DNA of 32,715 nt from Treponema sp. (GTDB lineage: Bacteria > Spirochaetota > Spirochaetia > Treponematales > Breznakiellaceae): positions 1 to 32,715 of the forward strand of contig WQZG01000036.1 of the NCBI GenBank assembly GCA_009780855.1. Reading direction: 5' to 3'. The notes under the pieces are model-generated. The model ran no database searches and had not been told where the DNA came from. It was given only the letters and a program-made list of their open reading frames with translations. Numbering within the stretch: the first letter of the stretch is position 1; the number at the start of each line of letters is the position of its first letter. Shown here piece after piece: positions 1-8,293 of the stretch. A program made the translations under genes and the position numbers.

Positions 1-2415
1 TATTTCCATTCTTGTAAGCCCGTGGGAAAGATCCAGAAGTATTTCACGCTCTCTTGGAGTAATAATTATATTTTCTGTCATTCCGCTGGTTTGTCTGTAT
101 TCCGCGCAGACATGGGACAATTGTTTGGCATAGGATGCCGATTTGCGGTTAATATTTTCCAGCCATTCAACAGGAATTACTGATCCGATGTCTTTTATTA
201 AACATGCGGTCAGCGTACGCATATCTTTACCCAGTTCTATAAACGGCATTACAATATTTTTGGGAGACGCTGTTTCATATGCTTCCTTCAGGGTGAGACC
301 GGCTGTTTTAATATCATCCATTTTATAATGAACGCAGGCCTCAATGGCAAGCAATTCAATTCTTCCGAACAAATATGATTCACGCTGTTTCATTTCACTG
401 ATATACGAAAGCAGGGGAGGAAAATTACGGGTCTGGTAGCAGTACCTGGCTTTCATTTGATTGGAAAAATTTTCTATCAGCGTGGTGTACGCATAAGGTA
501 AAAAATTAAGTTTTAACCAGTCCGGAATTTTTTCGGGCAAACCCAGTGTACAGTAATACCAGCACAGGGAAATTTCATAATTAATATAGCGGTTATCATA
601 TTCATCCCTGTCCAGGTATGCCTTTATATCCTTAAGCGCCTGTTCAGCTTTGCCGCAATTCCCCCGGGCAACTGCGATGCGCAGTAAATAAAAATACGCG
701 CGGTGAATAATTTCATATTGATTGCTTTCACGCGCCTGTTTAAGACAGCGGGTAACCGAGAGTTCGGCATTGCCGATATCATTACGGTAAAACTGCAGCT
801 CTCCCAGTGCGAGATCGTCTGTACCTGCCATGTGTCCGCTGAAATGACCGGATATAAGGGCAACTGTTTTGGTCAATGCTGTAATATATTCCTCAGGCGC
901 GCCTTTTCTTGAAGTACCGGTCAGAATTATCCACGGCCCTTCCGGTGAATAAAGGGGTAATTTGCCGGGATCATCCAGCCCCGATACTGAATCAATAAAT
1001 TTTTTAAAGTATATTTCAAAATCACAGTGATCATCGGCAATATACAGCGCGGTGCGCATAATCGCCAAACTGTAATAAATGCCGCCAAGGGTACGTTTTT
1101 TGAAAGCGTCATCTCCGGGTATTGCCAAAATTTTTTTTTCATAATATTCGGCCAGCTCAATTGTTTTTTGCCATAAGCCCTGGCACATACAGACCCTAAG
1201 ACGGATAATAACAAGATCTTTTACTTCATAAAAAACCTGAGCAGGAGCCCTGTCGAGTATTGGCTCGCAGAATTTGGCAATGTCAAAAGGTATTTGGAAA
1301 GGCAATCCTTCGATAAGCGAAACAATCCTGTCATAATCACCGTTCTTCTCAAAATATGAAAGCGCATCTATTATAAAACTGTTCCGGCCGCACCACTCTC
1401 CCGCTATCGTATATGTTTCTTTTTTATCTTCCTCAGGGAGCAGATTTTGTTTCGCCGCTAAAAATTCCAGGAACAGGGGATGTATAAGATACGCGTTTAT
1501 ATAGTTGTCCCGGCGGATATACGCGTTTTGCCACTCAAGTTCGGCAATCAATTCTTCGCTGCCCCTTGCCAGCAGAAAAATAAGATCAATAGACAGATGA
1601 CCGATGAGTGAAAGACTGATCAGAAATTTTTTAAGGACATCAGAGATTTCATCCCATATTTCTGTTTCCATAGCATTAAAAATATTGGACTTGATGGCAC
1701 TGCGCAGATACCTGTCATACCCCGGCGCTTTCCTGTAAGATCGCGCTATAAGGTTAATCGCGAAAGTCCAGCCATTGGTATCGGCCATAATCTTTCGCAG
1801 ACTATCCGGCTGGACAGAAATATCAAGTCCGCGGAAATACTGGGCGCATTCATCTTCCGTAAAACGAAGATCGTCCTCGCCGATATTAAAAACTTTGTTC
1901 TTTGAAACCAAACTGGATATGTTGATCCTGGGAGCAGAACGCGAAATAACAATAATGGTATGATTGGGAACTATATTGTGAACAACATACTCCGCAAAAC
2001 GGATAATGGAAGGTTCCATTAAGATATGCGTATCATCCATGACAAAGATCAGCCGTTTCCCGCCGGCAAGGCTGCGCAGCATTACCATGTATTGAATTAA
2101 TTTTTATGCGGTATCCGGAAAACGGAATTTTTCTATTGCTTTTGCCAGGGGTTTGTTTATTTGCGCGAAGGCGTTGACATGATGTTCCCAAAAACGTGTA
2201 CTGATATTATCAAATTCTGAAAGCTGAATCCAGACCGTATCGGCCTTATACTTTTCCAGATAATCATGAACCGCGCTGGTCTTGCCGTAACCTGCGCCGG
2301 CGCATACAAAGACAAGGGGATACTTAACAGCTTCCGTGAATAAATTGTTAAGCCTTGATCGTTCAAAATAGAAATCAGATCGCGTATTGTCAGCATGCTG
2401 AGAAGTGATGTCCAT
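1..2415 (-). pseudogene. LuxR/MalT-type ATP-dependent transcriptional regulator, interrupted by an in-frame TAA; 3' end outside window
   Basis: The ATG at 2413-2415 has an AGGAG 8 nt upstream. The first 103 codons carry a Walker A motif (GAGYGKT, residues 40-46), then TAA occurs at 2104-2106. Reading on in the same frame gives an uninterrupted protein to position 1: a Walker B-like strand (LIFVMDDTHIL) about 20 codons after the stop, a winged-helix-like region, a long helical TPR-like middle, and finally the beginning of a LuxR helix-turn-helix (TPREREILLDLSHGLTRMEI). This is the order of domains in MalT/LAL-type STAND regulators, which usually sense a ligand through the helical region and activate transcription. 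About 805 codons lie in the window and the HTH continues off the left edge. Only one base separates TAA from GAA, CAA or AAA. It is either a fresh pseudogene, a sequencing error or a read-through gene. A downstream start would lose the P-loop. Confidence 0.85.
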
Positions 2416-2530
2416 ACGGCCATCTCCTGTAATTTTTAAATGTTTTTTACCTGATTAATAATACTTTAAATTGGAAAAAGGGAATAGGTAACCAAAACAA
2501 CGGCAAAATCACGGAATAATGCCGGAGCCC

Positions 2531-2806
2531 CTAATATTCAATATTAAATTCTTTAAAACCCTGGACCGGAATATCGTCTTTTTCTATCGAGCTTACCCTG
2601 GCGCCTGCCGGACCGCGGTAAAGCCACTTGAGAAACGAATCGATATTTTTTTGCGAACCTTCTGCCCAGACCTCTACATCACCGTTTTCAATGTTTTTAA
2701 CCCAGCCGTAAACGCCGGTTTTTTTGGCTTCCTGTACTGTGTAATATCTAAAACCTACACCCTGGACTTTTCCGTGTATTTTCGCATGGAAGGCAAATTG
2801 CTTCAT
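2531..2806 (-). CDS. acyP: acylphosphatase
   Basis: A 91-residue protein of normal length for the family. It hydrolyses the carboxyl-phosphate bond of acyl phosphates such as acetyl phosphate or 1,3-bisphosphoglycerate in the cytoplasm. The signature KVQGVGFRYY is present, with the phosphate-binding Arg at residue 20 and the catalytic Asn at about residue 38 (GWVKN), followed by the usual GDVEVWAEG strand. No Shine-Dalgarno sequence is visible before the ATG; a TATTAT box on the minus strand (2815-2820) lies only 8 nt upstream, so the transcript may be leaderless. It is transcribed away from the ANT(6)-like gene, from a shared 27-nt gap. Function is confidently assigned from the motif; the biological substrate is unknown. 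Confidence 0.93.
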   Translation of the reverse strand: MKQFAFHAKIHGKVQGVGFRYYTVQEAKKTGVYGWVKNIENGDVEVWAEGSQKNIDSFLKWLYRGPAGARVSSIEKDDIPVQGFKEFNIEY

Positions 2807-2809
2807 TAA

Positions 2810-2824
2810 TGTTATAATAACATA
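2810..2824. promoter_or_regulatory. palindrome with overlapping divergent -10 boxes
   Basis: ATGTTATAATAACAT is a perfect inverted repeat (7-bp arms, one central base) in the 27-nt gap between acyP and the ANT(6)-like gene. It contains TATAAT on the plus strand (2814-2819) and TATTAT on the minus strand (2815-2820). Both predicted transcripts would start within about 8 nt of their start codons. No clear -35 is visible for either. The promoter role is inferred from position and match. Confidence 0.45.
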
Positions 2825-2833
2825 AATTAAATC

Positions 2834-3685
2834 ATGCGTAAAGAAACTGAAGTATATGAATTAATACTTAAGACAGCCGCAGAGGACGACAGAATCAGGG
2901 CTGTCCTGCTTTCCGGTTCCAGGGCCAATTCCGCTGCGCCAAAGGATATTTTTCAGGATTATGATATAACTTATTTTGTTACCGATATAACGCCGTTTTA
3001 CAACAAACCAGATTGGATTGCTAAAAAATTCGGGAAGCCCCTGATTATGCAGATGCCCGAGACCATGAGGTTCCCGGAGGGTGACGGTAATTTTAACTAC
3101 CTTATAATTTTTGAAGACGGCGTACGTATAGATTTAAGTTTTGTTTTTACCAAATATACAGATGACGGCGAACCAGCCGTGATGCTTTTGGATAAAGACA
3201 ACGGCAGCAGATTCTTACCGGCAAAACTTCCCTCATCGGACAAAAAATGGCACATCAAACCACCGGACGAACATTTTTATTTATCCTGCTGCAACGAATT
3301 CTGGTGGTGCCTCAACAACGCCGCCAAAGGAATAGCCCGCGGCGAACTGCCCTATGTCATGTACATGCTCAATGAAATAATAAGGCCGGAGCTTCATTAT
3401 ATGATTGGCTGGTTTATCGGCGTTGAAAACGGTTTTAATTTTTCGGTAGGTAAAAATTGTAAGTACATAAAACACTATCTGCCGGAGGATTTGTACAATC
3501 AATATCGCAAAACATACTCCGGCGCAGACTATGCTGAAATTTGGAATTCGATTTACGCAATGTGTGGTTTATTCCATAATTTGGCGCTGCAGGTCGCCGG
3601 ACACTTTGGTTTTACATACAATCAGAATGAAGAAGACGGTATGATGAAATATCTGGAAATGGTCAAACATGAATCAGCGGATTGA
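2834..3685 (+). CDS. aminoglycoside 6-adenylyltransferase-like protein (ANT(6)/AadE family)
   Basis: A 283-residue protein close to the family length. The nucleotidyltransferase core is visible: GSRAN at 28-32 followed by a conserved KDIFQDYDI stretch whose Asp42 and Asp44 are the expected metal ligands, then the family-typical FGKPLIMQMPE segment. ANT(6) enzymes transfer AMP from ATP to the 6-hydroxyl of streptomycin. The start lacks a Shine-Dalgarno sequence and sits 14 nt after a TATAAT. Its last 17 nt overlap the next gene, which encodes a second aminoglycoside-nucleotidyltransferase-like protein, so the two are probably co-expressed. No integrase, transposase or att site accompanies them, so these look like resident genes rather than a recent cassette. 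Family membership is secure; actual drug modification is not shown by the sequence. Confidence 0.85.
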   Translation: MRKETEVYELILKTAAEDDRIRAVLLSGSRANSAAPKDIFQDYDITYFVTDITPFYNKPDWIAKKFGKPLIMQMPETMRFPEGDGNFNYLIIFEDGVRIDLSFVFTKYTDDGEPAVMLLDKDNGSRFLPAKLPSSDKKWHIKPPDEHFYLSCCNEFWWCLNNAAKGIARGELPYVMYMLNEIIRPELHYMIGWFIGVENGFNFSVGKNCKYIKHYLPEDLYNQYRKTYSGADYAEIWNSIYAMCGLFHNLALQVAGHFGFTYNQNEEDGMMKYLEMVKHESAD

Positions 3686-4427
3686 CAATAGTTATTGTAA
3701 ACACCGGTATTACCAAACACTGCCAGCCGCGGTAAAAACACAAATAGAGCAGGTAAAAAATATCTGGCTGGACTGTCTTGGGAACAGCCTTATCGGAATC
3801 TACATTCACGGTTCCATTGCGCTGGAGAGTTTTAACGAACAAACCAGCGACATTGATTTATTGATAATCAGCGAAAGGCGTATCCCGCGCGGCGAAAGAC
3901 TTTTGCTGGCGGCAAAAATTATCGATATTGACCACCGGCCTTCTCCCCTGGAAATGTCCGCGATTAAAGACAGCGATCTAAAACCGTGGAAACACCCGGC
4001 GCGCTGCCAGTTCCATTACAGCGGAGCCTGGACCGCAAAATACAAACAGATGCTCAGCGATTTAGCAGCCGGATGTTTTACTAAAAATAATATTGTGGAT
4101 ACTGATTTCCCTGATCCGGATATTACCTGCCATGTCAGGCTGGCAAAACAATGCGGTGTCTGTGTTTACGGTCCGCCGCCAGCACAGGTATTTCCCGGGG
4201 TGCCAGAAGCGGATTTTTGGGATTCGCTTACTTACGATATCAATGAAAGTGATATTTCAACATTGGGCAGAGTACTGTCTTATAAACATGAAAAGAAAAT
4301 TCTATCAAAGCAACAAAGCGCGGTATGGCTTAAGAATTATTTACAGAACCATTATCCGCATTACACAAACGGTTTGATAGACTCAGATGAACTGAAGCAA
4401 ACGTTAATCAATGAAATCACAAACTAG
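3669..4427 (+). CDS. aminoglycoside nucleotidyltransferase-like protein (ANT(9)/ANT(3'') type)
   Basis: A 252-residue protein, near the length of AadA and Spc enzymes. The N-terminal nucleotidyltransferase domain shows IYIHGSIALESF (HGS at 47-49) and SDIDLLII with Asp61 and Asp63 as expected metal ligands; the C-terminal half resembles the helical DUF4111-type domain of the family. Known relatives adenylylate spectinomycin and sometimes streptomycin. The start overlaps the ANT(6)-like gene by 17 nt in another frame. The stop overlaps that of the convergent KDG kinase gene by 4 nt, leaving no room for a separate terminator. It could instead act on another small molecule; the substrate is unproven. 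Confidence 0.8.
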   Translation: MNQRIDNSYCKHRYYQTLPAAVKTQIEQVKNIWLDCLGNSLIGIYIHGSIALESFNEQTSDIDLLIISERRIPRGERLLLAAKIIDIDHRPSPLEMSAIKDSDLKPWKHPARCQFHYSGAWTAKYKQMLSDLAAGCFTKNNIVDTDFPDPDITCHVRLAKQCGVCVYGPPPAQVFPGVPEADFWDSLTYDINESDISTLGRVLSYKHEKKILSKQQSAVWLKNYLQNHYPHYTNGLIDSDELKQTLINEITN

Positions 4428-5446
4428 CGCTGCACCCGGCCTGACGCGTCGCCTCCCGCCAGCTTTTTGACTTCGTCGACAGAGACCATGTTGAAGTCCC
4501 CTTCGATGGAATGTTTAAGACAGCTTGCCGCGACAGCAAATTCCAAAGTCTCCTGGCTGCTCCAGCCCTGGAGGCTGCCGTAAATCAGACCCGCGCCGAA
4601 ACTGTCGCCGCCGCCGACCCTGTCCACAATGTGTATCGCGTAATTGCGGGAGAAGAAATAATCTTTGCCGTCAAACAGCATGCCGCCCCAGTTATTGTCG
4701 TTTGCAGAAATTGACTCGCGTAGCGTGATGGCGGTTTTTTTAAAACCAAAACGATCGGTTAAGGCTTTGGCGACTTCTTTATAACCTTCGCGGTTTAGTG
4801 CGCCGGAATTAACATCGGTATTTTTTGCTTTGATGCCAAAAACATCGGAAGCGTCTTCTTCGTTGGCAATGCAAATATCTACATACGGAACAAGGCGGCC
4901 CATTACTTCTTTGGCCTTTTCTCTTGACCAGAGATTTTTGCGATAATTGAGATCGCAGGATACAGTAATGTTTTTTCCTTTTGCAGCTTTGACCGCTTCC
5001 ATTGTGACTGCCGCAGCTTTATCCGACAGCGCGGGGGTAATGCCGGTAAAATGGAACCAGGATACATCTTTAAAAATCACATCCCAATTAAAATCTGAAG
5101 TTTCTGCATCAGCGATTGCCGAATGTGAGCGATCGTATATTACCTTTGAAGCCCGCTGCGCGGCTCCTTTTTCCAGATAATAAATTCCTACCCTGTCGCC
5201 GCCGCGGACTATCATCGAAGTATCAACGCCGAACTGCCGAAGCGTATTGACCGCGGCCTGGCCGATTTCGTGTTTGGGAAGTTTTGTTACAAAGGCGGTA
5301 GCAATTCCAAAATTGGCAAGCGCTATCGCGACATTGGCTTCGCCGCCGCCGTAGGTAGCTCCGTAAGAACCGGCCTGTACAAAACGGTAATATCCAACGG
5401 GCGCCAAACGCAACATTATTTCTCCAAACGTGATTACCTTATTCAT
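4424..5446 (-). CDS. kdgK: 2-dehydro-3-deoxygluconokinase (PfkB family)
   Basis: A 340-residue ribokinase-like (PfkB) sugar kinase. The N-terminal ITFGEIMLRL and GGGEANVAIALANFG segments and the C-terminal VGGGDSFGAG (catalytic Asp281, anion hole around 278-281) are typical of KdgK. It phosphorylates KDG with ATP to give KDPG, the substrate of the aldolase encoded just upstream, which supports the assignment. Start ATG at 5446 has GGAG 9 nt upstream. It is the last gene of a minus-strand cluster (URO-D-like, aldolase, kinase), 38 nt after the aldolase. A fructokinase or other PfkB sugar kinase is the alternative, but the neighbour argues for KDG. Confidence 0.9.
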   Translation of the reverse strand: MNKVITFGEIMLRLAPVGYYRFVQAGSYGATYGGGEANVAIALANFGIATAFVTKLPKHEIGQAAVNTLRQFGVDTSMIVRGGDRVGIYYLEKGAAQRASKVIYDRSHSAIADAETSDFNWDVIFKDVSWFHFTGITPALSDKAAAVTMEAVKAAKGKNITVSCDLNYRKNLWSREKAKEVMGRLVPYVDICIANEEDASDVFGIKAKNTDVNSGALNREGYKEVAKALTDRFGFKKTAITLRESISANDNNWGGMLFDGKDYFFSRNYAIHIVDRVGGGDSFGAGLIYGSLQGWSSQETLEFAVAASCLKHSIEGDFNMVSVDEVKKLAGGDASGRVQR

Positions 5447-5484
5447 ATAAATTTTCTCCGTTGTTTTAGTTGTTATTTTAACTG

Positions 5485-6450
5485 TTATTTTTTCTGAACC
5501 AAATGGATCGCAAAGCCAAGGATTTCATCCTTAAGATAAACCACCGTTAAATTTCCTTTGGCGTCGGTTTTTGCGGCATCATTGTTAAACTGTATTCCCT
5601 GCCTTTCCAGAAATGCCGCCGCTTTTACTACACTGGTTGTACCAACGGCGATGTGGCCGTTTTTACCGGGACCTGCTTTCTTCATTATTTCAATACCATC
5701 AGCGCAGAAGATCGAAGAGTTACCCGGCTTTACCGTAAAACCAAAAAGCGTTTCAAACAGTTTGGCAGCCCTTACCGCGTCTTCTTCTGCGGCGGCGTTT
5801 ATTCCGATGTGGACTACAGAAAGATTTAACATACTTAATATTGCTTCGCGGCAGAGCGTTGTAATGCGATCAAATTCACCGGCATTGATCATGTCGGAAC
5901 CAACCATCCATGAGCCGCCGCATGCAAGGATTTTTTCGTAAGCGGTATATTTGGCTATGCTTGAGGCGTTGATGCCGCCGGTCGGAATAAACATCATCGA
6001 AGTGTAGGGAGCGGCCACGGCCTTAATAAAATCCAGACCTCCGATTTGTTCGGCCGGGAATATTTTAACGGCTTCCAGATTGAACGCAAGGGCCTGCTCG
6101 ATATCGGAGGGGCATGAACATCCGGGCGTAACAGGTATGTTCTTTTCAATACAGCGGCTTACTACTTTTGGGTTAAACCCGGGGCTGACGATAAAGGCCG
6201 CGCCCGCGTCAGCTGCCCTGTCGACCTGTTCAGGTGTAAGAACGGTCCCGGCTCCCAGCAGGATCCCCGGGACATTTTTTTTAATACGGCGGATCGCTTC
6301 CTCGCCCTGGGCTGTCCTGAACGTCACTTCCGCGCAGGGAATGCCTCCGGCGATCAATGCCTTGGCCAGCGGGACTGCTTTTTCTGCGTCATCAATTTTT
6401 ATTACCGGGATAATTCCGATCTTTTGTAATTCTTTCAGAATTGGCTGCAT
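5485..6450 (-). CDS. eda: KDPG/KHG aldolase fused to a VOC (glyoxalase-fold) domain
   Basis: Residues 1-207 form a class I KDPG aldolase: IPVIKI, AEVTFRT (Glu41), GAGTVL, and the Schiff-base Lys129 in VKIFPAEQIGG, followed by FIPTGGI. It splits KDPG into pyruvate and glyceraldehyde-3-phosphate. Stand-alone enzymes are about 205-215 residues; this one has 321. The extra C-terminal ~110 residues (LSVVHIGINA to the end) look like a VOC domain, with a candidate metal-binding His214 and His266. Fused forms of this kind are known among bacterial KDPG aldolases, but the role of the VOC part is not established. AGGAG lies 6 nt before the ATG. It is 13 nt downstream of the URO-D-like gene and 38 nt upstream of kdgK, so very probably in the same operon. 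Confidence 0.92.
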   Translation of the reverse strand: MQPILKELQKIGIIPVIKIDDAEKAVPLAKALIAGGIPCAEVTFRTAQGEEAIRRIKKNVPGILLGAGTVLTPEQVDRAADAGAAFIVSPGFNPKVVSRCIEKNIPVTPGCSCPSDIEQALAFNLEAVKIFPAEQIGGLDFIKAVAAPYTSMMFIPTGGINASSIAKYTAYEKILACGGSWMVGSDMINAGEFDRITTLCREAILSMLNLSVVHIGINAAAEEDAVRAAKLFETLFGFTVKPGNSSIFCADGIEIMKKAGPGKNGHIAVGTTSVVKAAAFLERQGIQFNNDAAKTDAKGNLTVVYLKDEILGFAIHLVQKK

Positions 6451-6463
6451 ATTTTACTCCTTG

Positions 6464-7717
6464 TTATGCTCCGGCAACTTCCATTGCGATTTTTGCCCAT
6501 TGGTTAAGACGCCGGGGTTCATGATTTACGGTGCTTATATCTTTTAAAATAAACTCAAGCGGACAATTATTTTTACGGCATATTTCTTTAACGCCGGATA
6601 AATCTTTACGCACAAGGTCTTCGTCGAATTTTGTAGTGGCAACATAGGCAGGATTTGGTTTACAGGAAAACACATAATCGGCGCCGATTTCCGCTCCGCC
6701 CCTTTCTCTGTCTGCCCAGGGACTCATGGAAATTTTACGCAGGCCCGGTATTTTACGAACTTCATTCATCTTGCCGTCAAGGGGATCACAGCAGCCGTAG
6801 TAAACAAGGCCGAAGCGTTTAAATATCGGCATCATGTAATTGATTTCGTATTCCTCAAACATTGCCGGAGATACAGTAGAAAACATCTGCGCAAGACCGA
6901 ACATCCAGATATCTTTGGTCCTTGGTTTTTGCGGATTAAAAAATTCCGCGGGCAATTCATCTGTAAACGCGCCGGTACAATGTATAAGCGCCTGGCTGCG
7001 GCAGAGCAGCCCCTGTTCTTCAAGCTGGTCAAGCATTGATAAATAACCGTCCGCTATTTTTTTTGCCATGGCGTGCATCATGTCAGGCTGGTCAACCAGA
7101 CCGTAAAGGGCGCCTTCAACACTCATCCAGTTGGCTATCGGATCCCAGATTGATAAATAGGGGCTCAGGCCTTCTTCACGCTGCGGCATGATTCCGTCAA
7201 AAAGCCAGGCCGCTTTTTCCATACGCCTTTTGGTTTCCGCCGAATCATGATTAATCATGGGAGTTTTGATTTTTTCAACATCATCAATCGATTGGAACTG
7301 ATTAATAAATTTGTGGCTGAGGATCGCTTCCTTGCCCTCGGTAAGCAGGGTTTCCTCCTGCGTGGAAATTCCAAAACCAGTATTGGTTATTGCCTTTTCC
7401 ACTTTGATTACCGGTTCGACAACCATGTCCACAGGGAAGTTTTTCCATTGGTATAAAATTTTTCTGAAGTTATCTTCGTATACGCGGCATTCTGAATCTT
7501 CGCAGCGCAGGGTCAGTTCACCGCTGGTATTCAGTTCGTTCCAGCAGATCTGGTCAATGCAGACCATGGGCCGTTCGGGAAACAAGCCGTTGAGCCGCCG
7601 CCACAGACGTTTTTTTTCTTCCTGTACAGGCAGGGCCGCAATTTCTGCAACCTTCTGGGCAAGTTCTCGCAGAATGCTGCGATCGCTTTCTTTTACCGCT
7701 TCATTTTTTAACGCCAT
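6464..7717 (-). CDS. uroporphyrinogen-decarboxylase-fold protein, possible methyltransferase
   Basis: A 417-residue member of the URO-D superfamily, which includes HemE and corrinoid- or CoM-dependent methyltransferases such as MtaA. It is longer than HemE (about 350) and lacks an obvious HemE N-terminal signature. Recognisable blocks are LIHCTGAFTDELP, YGCCDPLDGKMNEVRKIPG and RKISMSPWADRERGG, with His and Cys residues placed like the zinc-binding site of the methyltransferase branch. No corrinoid-protein gene is visible in the window. Its tight linkage to KDPG aldolase (13 nt) and KDG kinase suggests action on a sugar acid, perhaps a methylated one, rather than haem synthesis. That is inference. 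The Shine-Dalgarno sequence (AAGG) is weak, about 11 nt from the ATG. Confidence 0.75.
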   Translation of the reverse strand: MALKNEAVKESDRSILRELAQKVAEIAALPVQEEKKRLWRRLNGLFPERPMVCIDQICWNELNTSGELTLRCEDSECRVYEDNFRKILYQWKNFPVDMVVEPVIKVEKAITNTGFGISTQEETLLTEGKEAILSHKFINQFQSIDDVEKIKTPMINHDSAETKRRMEKAAWLFDGIMPQREEGLSPYLSIWDPIANWMSVEGALYGLVDQPDMMHAMAKKIADGYLSMLDQLEEQGLLCRSQALIHCTGAFTDELPAEFFNPQKPRTKDIWMFGLAQMFSTVSPAMFEEYEINYMMPIFKRFGLVYYGCCDPLDGKMNEVRKIPGLRKISMSPWADRERGGAEIGADYVFSCKPNPAYVATTKFDEDLVRKDLSGVKEICRKNNCPLEFILKDISTVNHEPRRLNQWAKIAMEVAGA

Positions 7718-7754
7718 GATTTGTAATACCTTCTGTCAGGTTGATTACTATGCA

Positions 7755-8144
7755 TTAATTACTGTAAATTACTACAGCAGCGCAATAATCAGAATCTTTT
7801 CTTGTTGTATTATTGTTTGAGTCTTTAGTATATTTATATGCCCTAACCGAATAATATACCGCGGTAATATCAGAATTAAAACGGATGGAATCATCGTATG
7901 CGGTGATTGTACAGCCGGTTGTAAGGGTCCGCTGTGTAGATTTGCTGTCCAGGTTTGTCCTGTAAATAATGTCGTACCCAACTGCGCCGGTAACTCCATC
8001 CCATGTTAAATGGATACTATTGGTAGATGTCAGTTTCATCACCTGCAGCCCTTTGGGAGGGCCAAAGCCATCTAAATCACAGGTTGATAAGGTTAAAACA
8101 ATTATAATTGAAAATATAGCAATTACAGGAATTTTTATTTTCAT
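7755..8144 (-). CDS. small lipoprotein with a fibronectin type III-like domain
   Basis: A 129-residue protein with a hydrophobic signal ending in a lipobox-like LTLSTC (Cys22), followed by one FN3-like beta-sandwich: the Trp in HLTWDGVTGAVGYDIIYR and the YYSVRAYKY strand are the usual landmarks. It is probably anchored in a membrane. It lies 37 nt upstream of the URO-D-like gene in the same direction, and 149 nt from the divergent caspase-fold gene, whose product contains a similar FN3-like segment. GAGG lies about 11 nt before the ATG. I recognise no specific family beyond FN3; function unknown. Confidence 0.7.
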   Translation of the reverse strand: MKIKIPVIAIFSIIIVLTLSTCDLDGFGPPKGLQVMKLTSTNSIHLTWDGVTGAVGYDIIYRTNLDSKSTQRTLTTGCTITAYDDSIRFNSDITAVYYSVRAYKYTKDSNNNTTRKDSDYCAAVVIYSN

Positions 8145-8232
8145 TATTAAATTTACCTCTTATGATATGATACCAGTTCGGCAATGATCGGTCAATGAGA
8201 TACACAAACACCAATAGTGACAACTGTCCGGC

Positions 8233-8261
8233 TTGACTGCCGTCAAAAGTAACATTACCAT
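8233..8261 (+). promoter_or_regulatory. candidate promoter of the caspase-fold/FGE operon
   Basis: TTGACT (8233-8238) and TACCAT (8256-8261) are separated by 17 nt. The -35 sits inside a perfect inverted repeat, TTGAC-tgcc-GTCAA (8233-8246), which could be a repressor site. The predicted start is about 26 nt before the ATG at 8294, which has no clear Shine-Dalgarno sequence. Confidence 0.45.
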
Positions 8262-8293
8262 ATAAATAACAAGCAATAAATGGATAATTCAGC

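Noticed and set aside
2834-4427. Integron or transposon-borne resistance cassette
   Set aside because: No attC-like site, integrase, transposase or flanking repeats; the second gene overlaps a chromosomal sugar-kinase gene by 4 nt.
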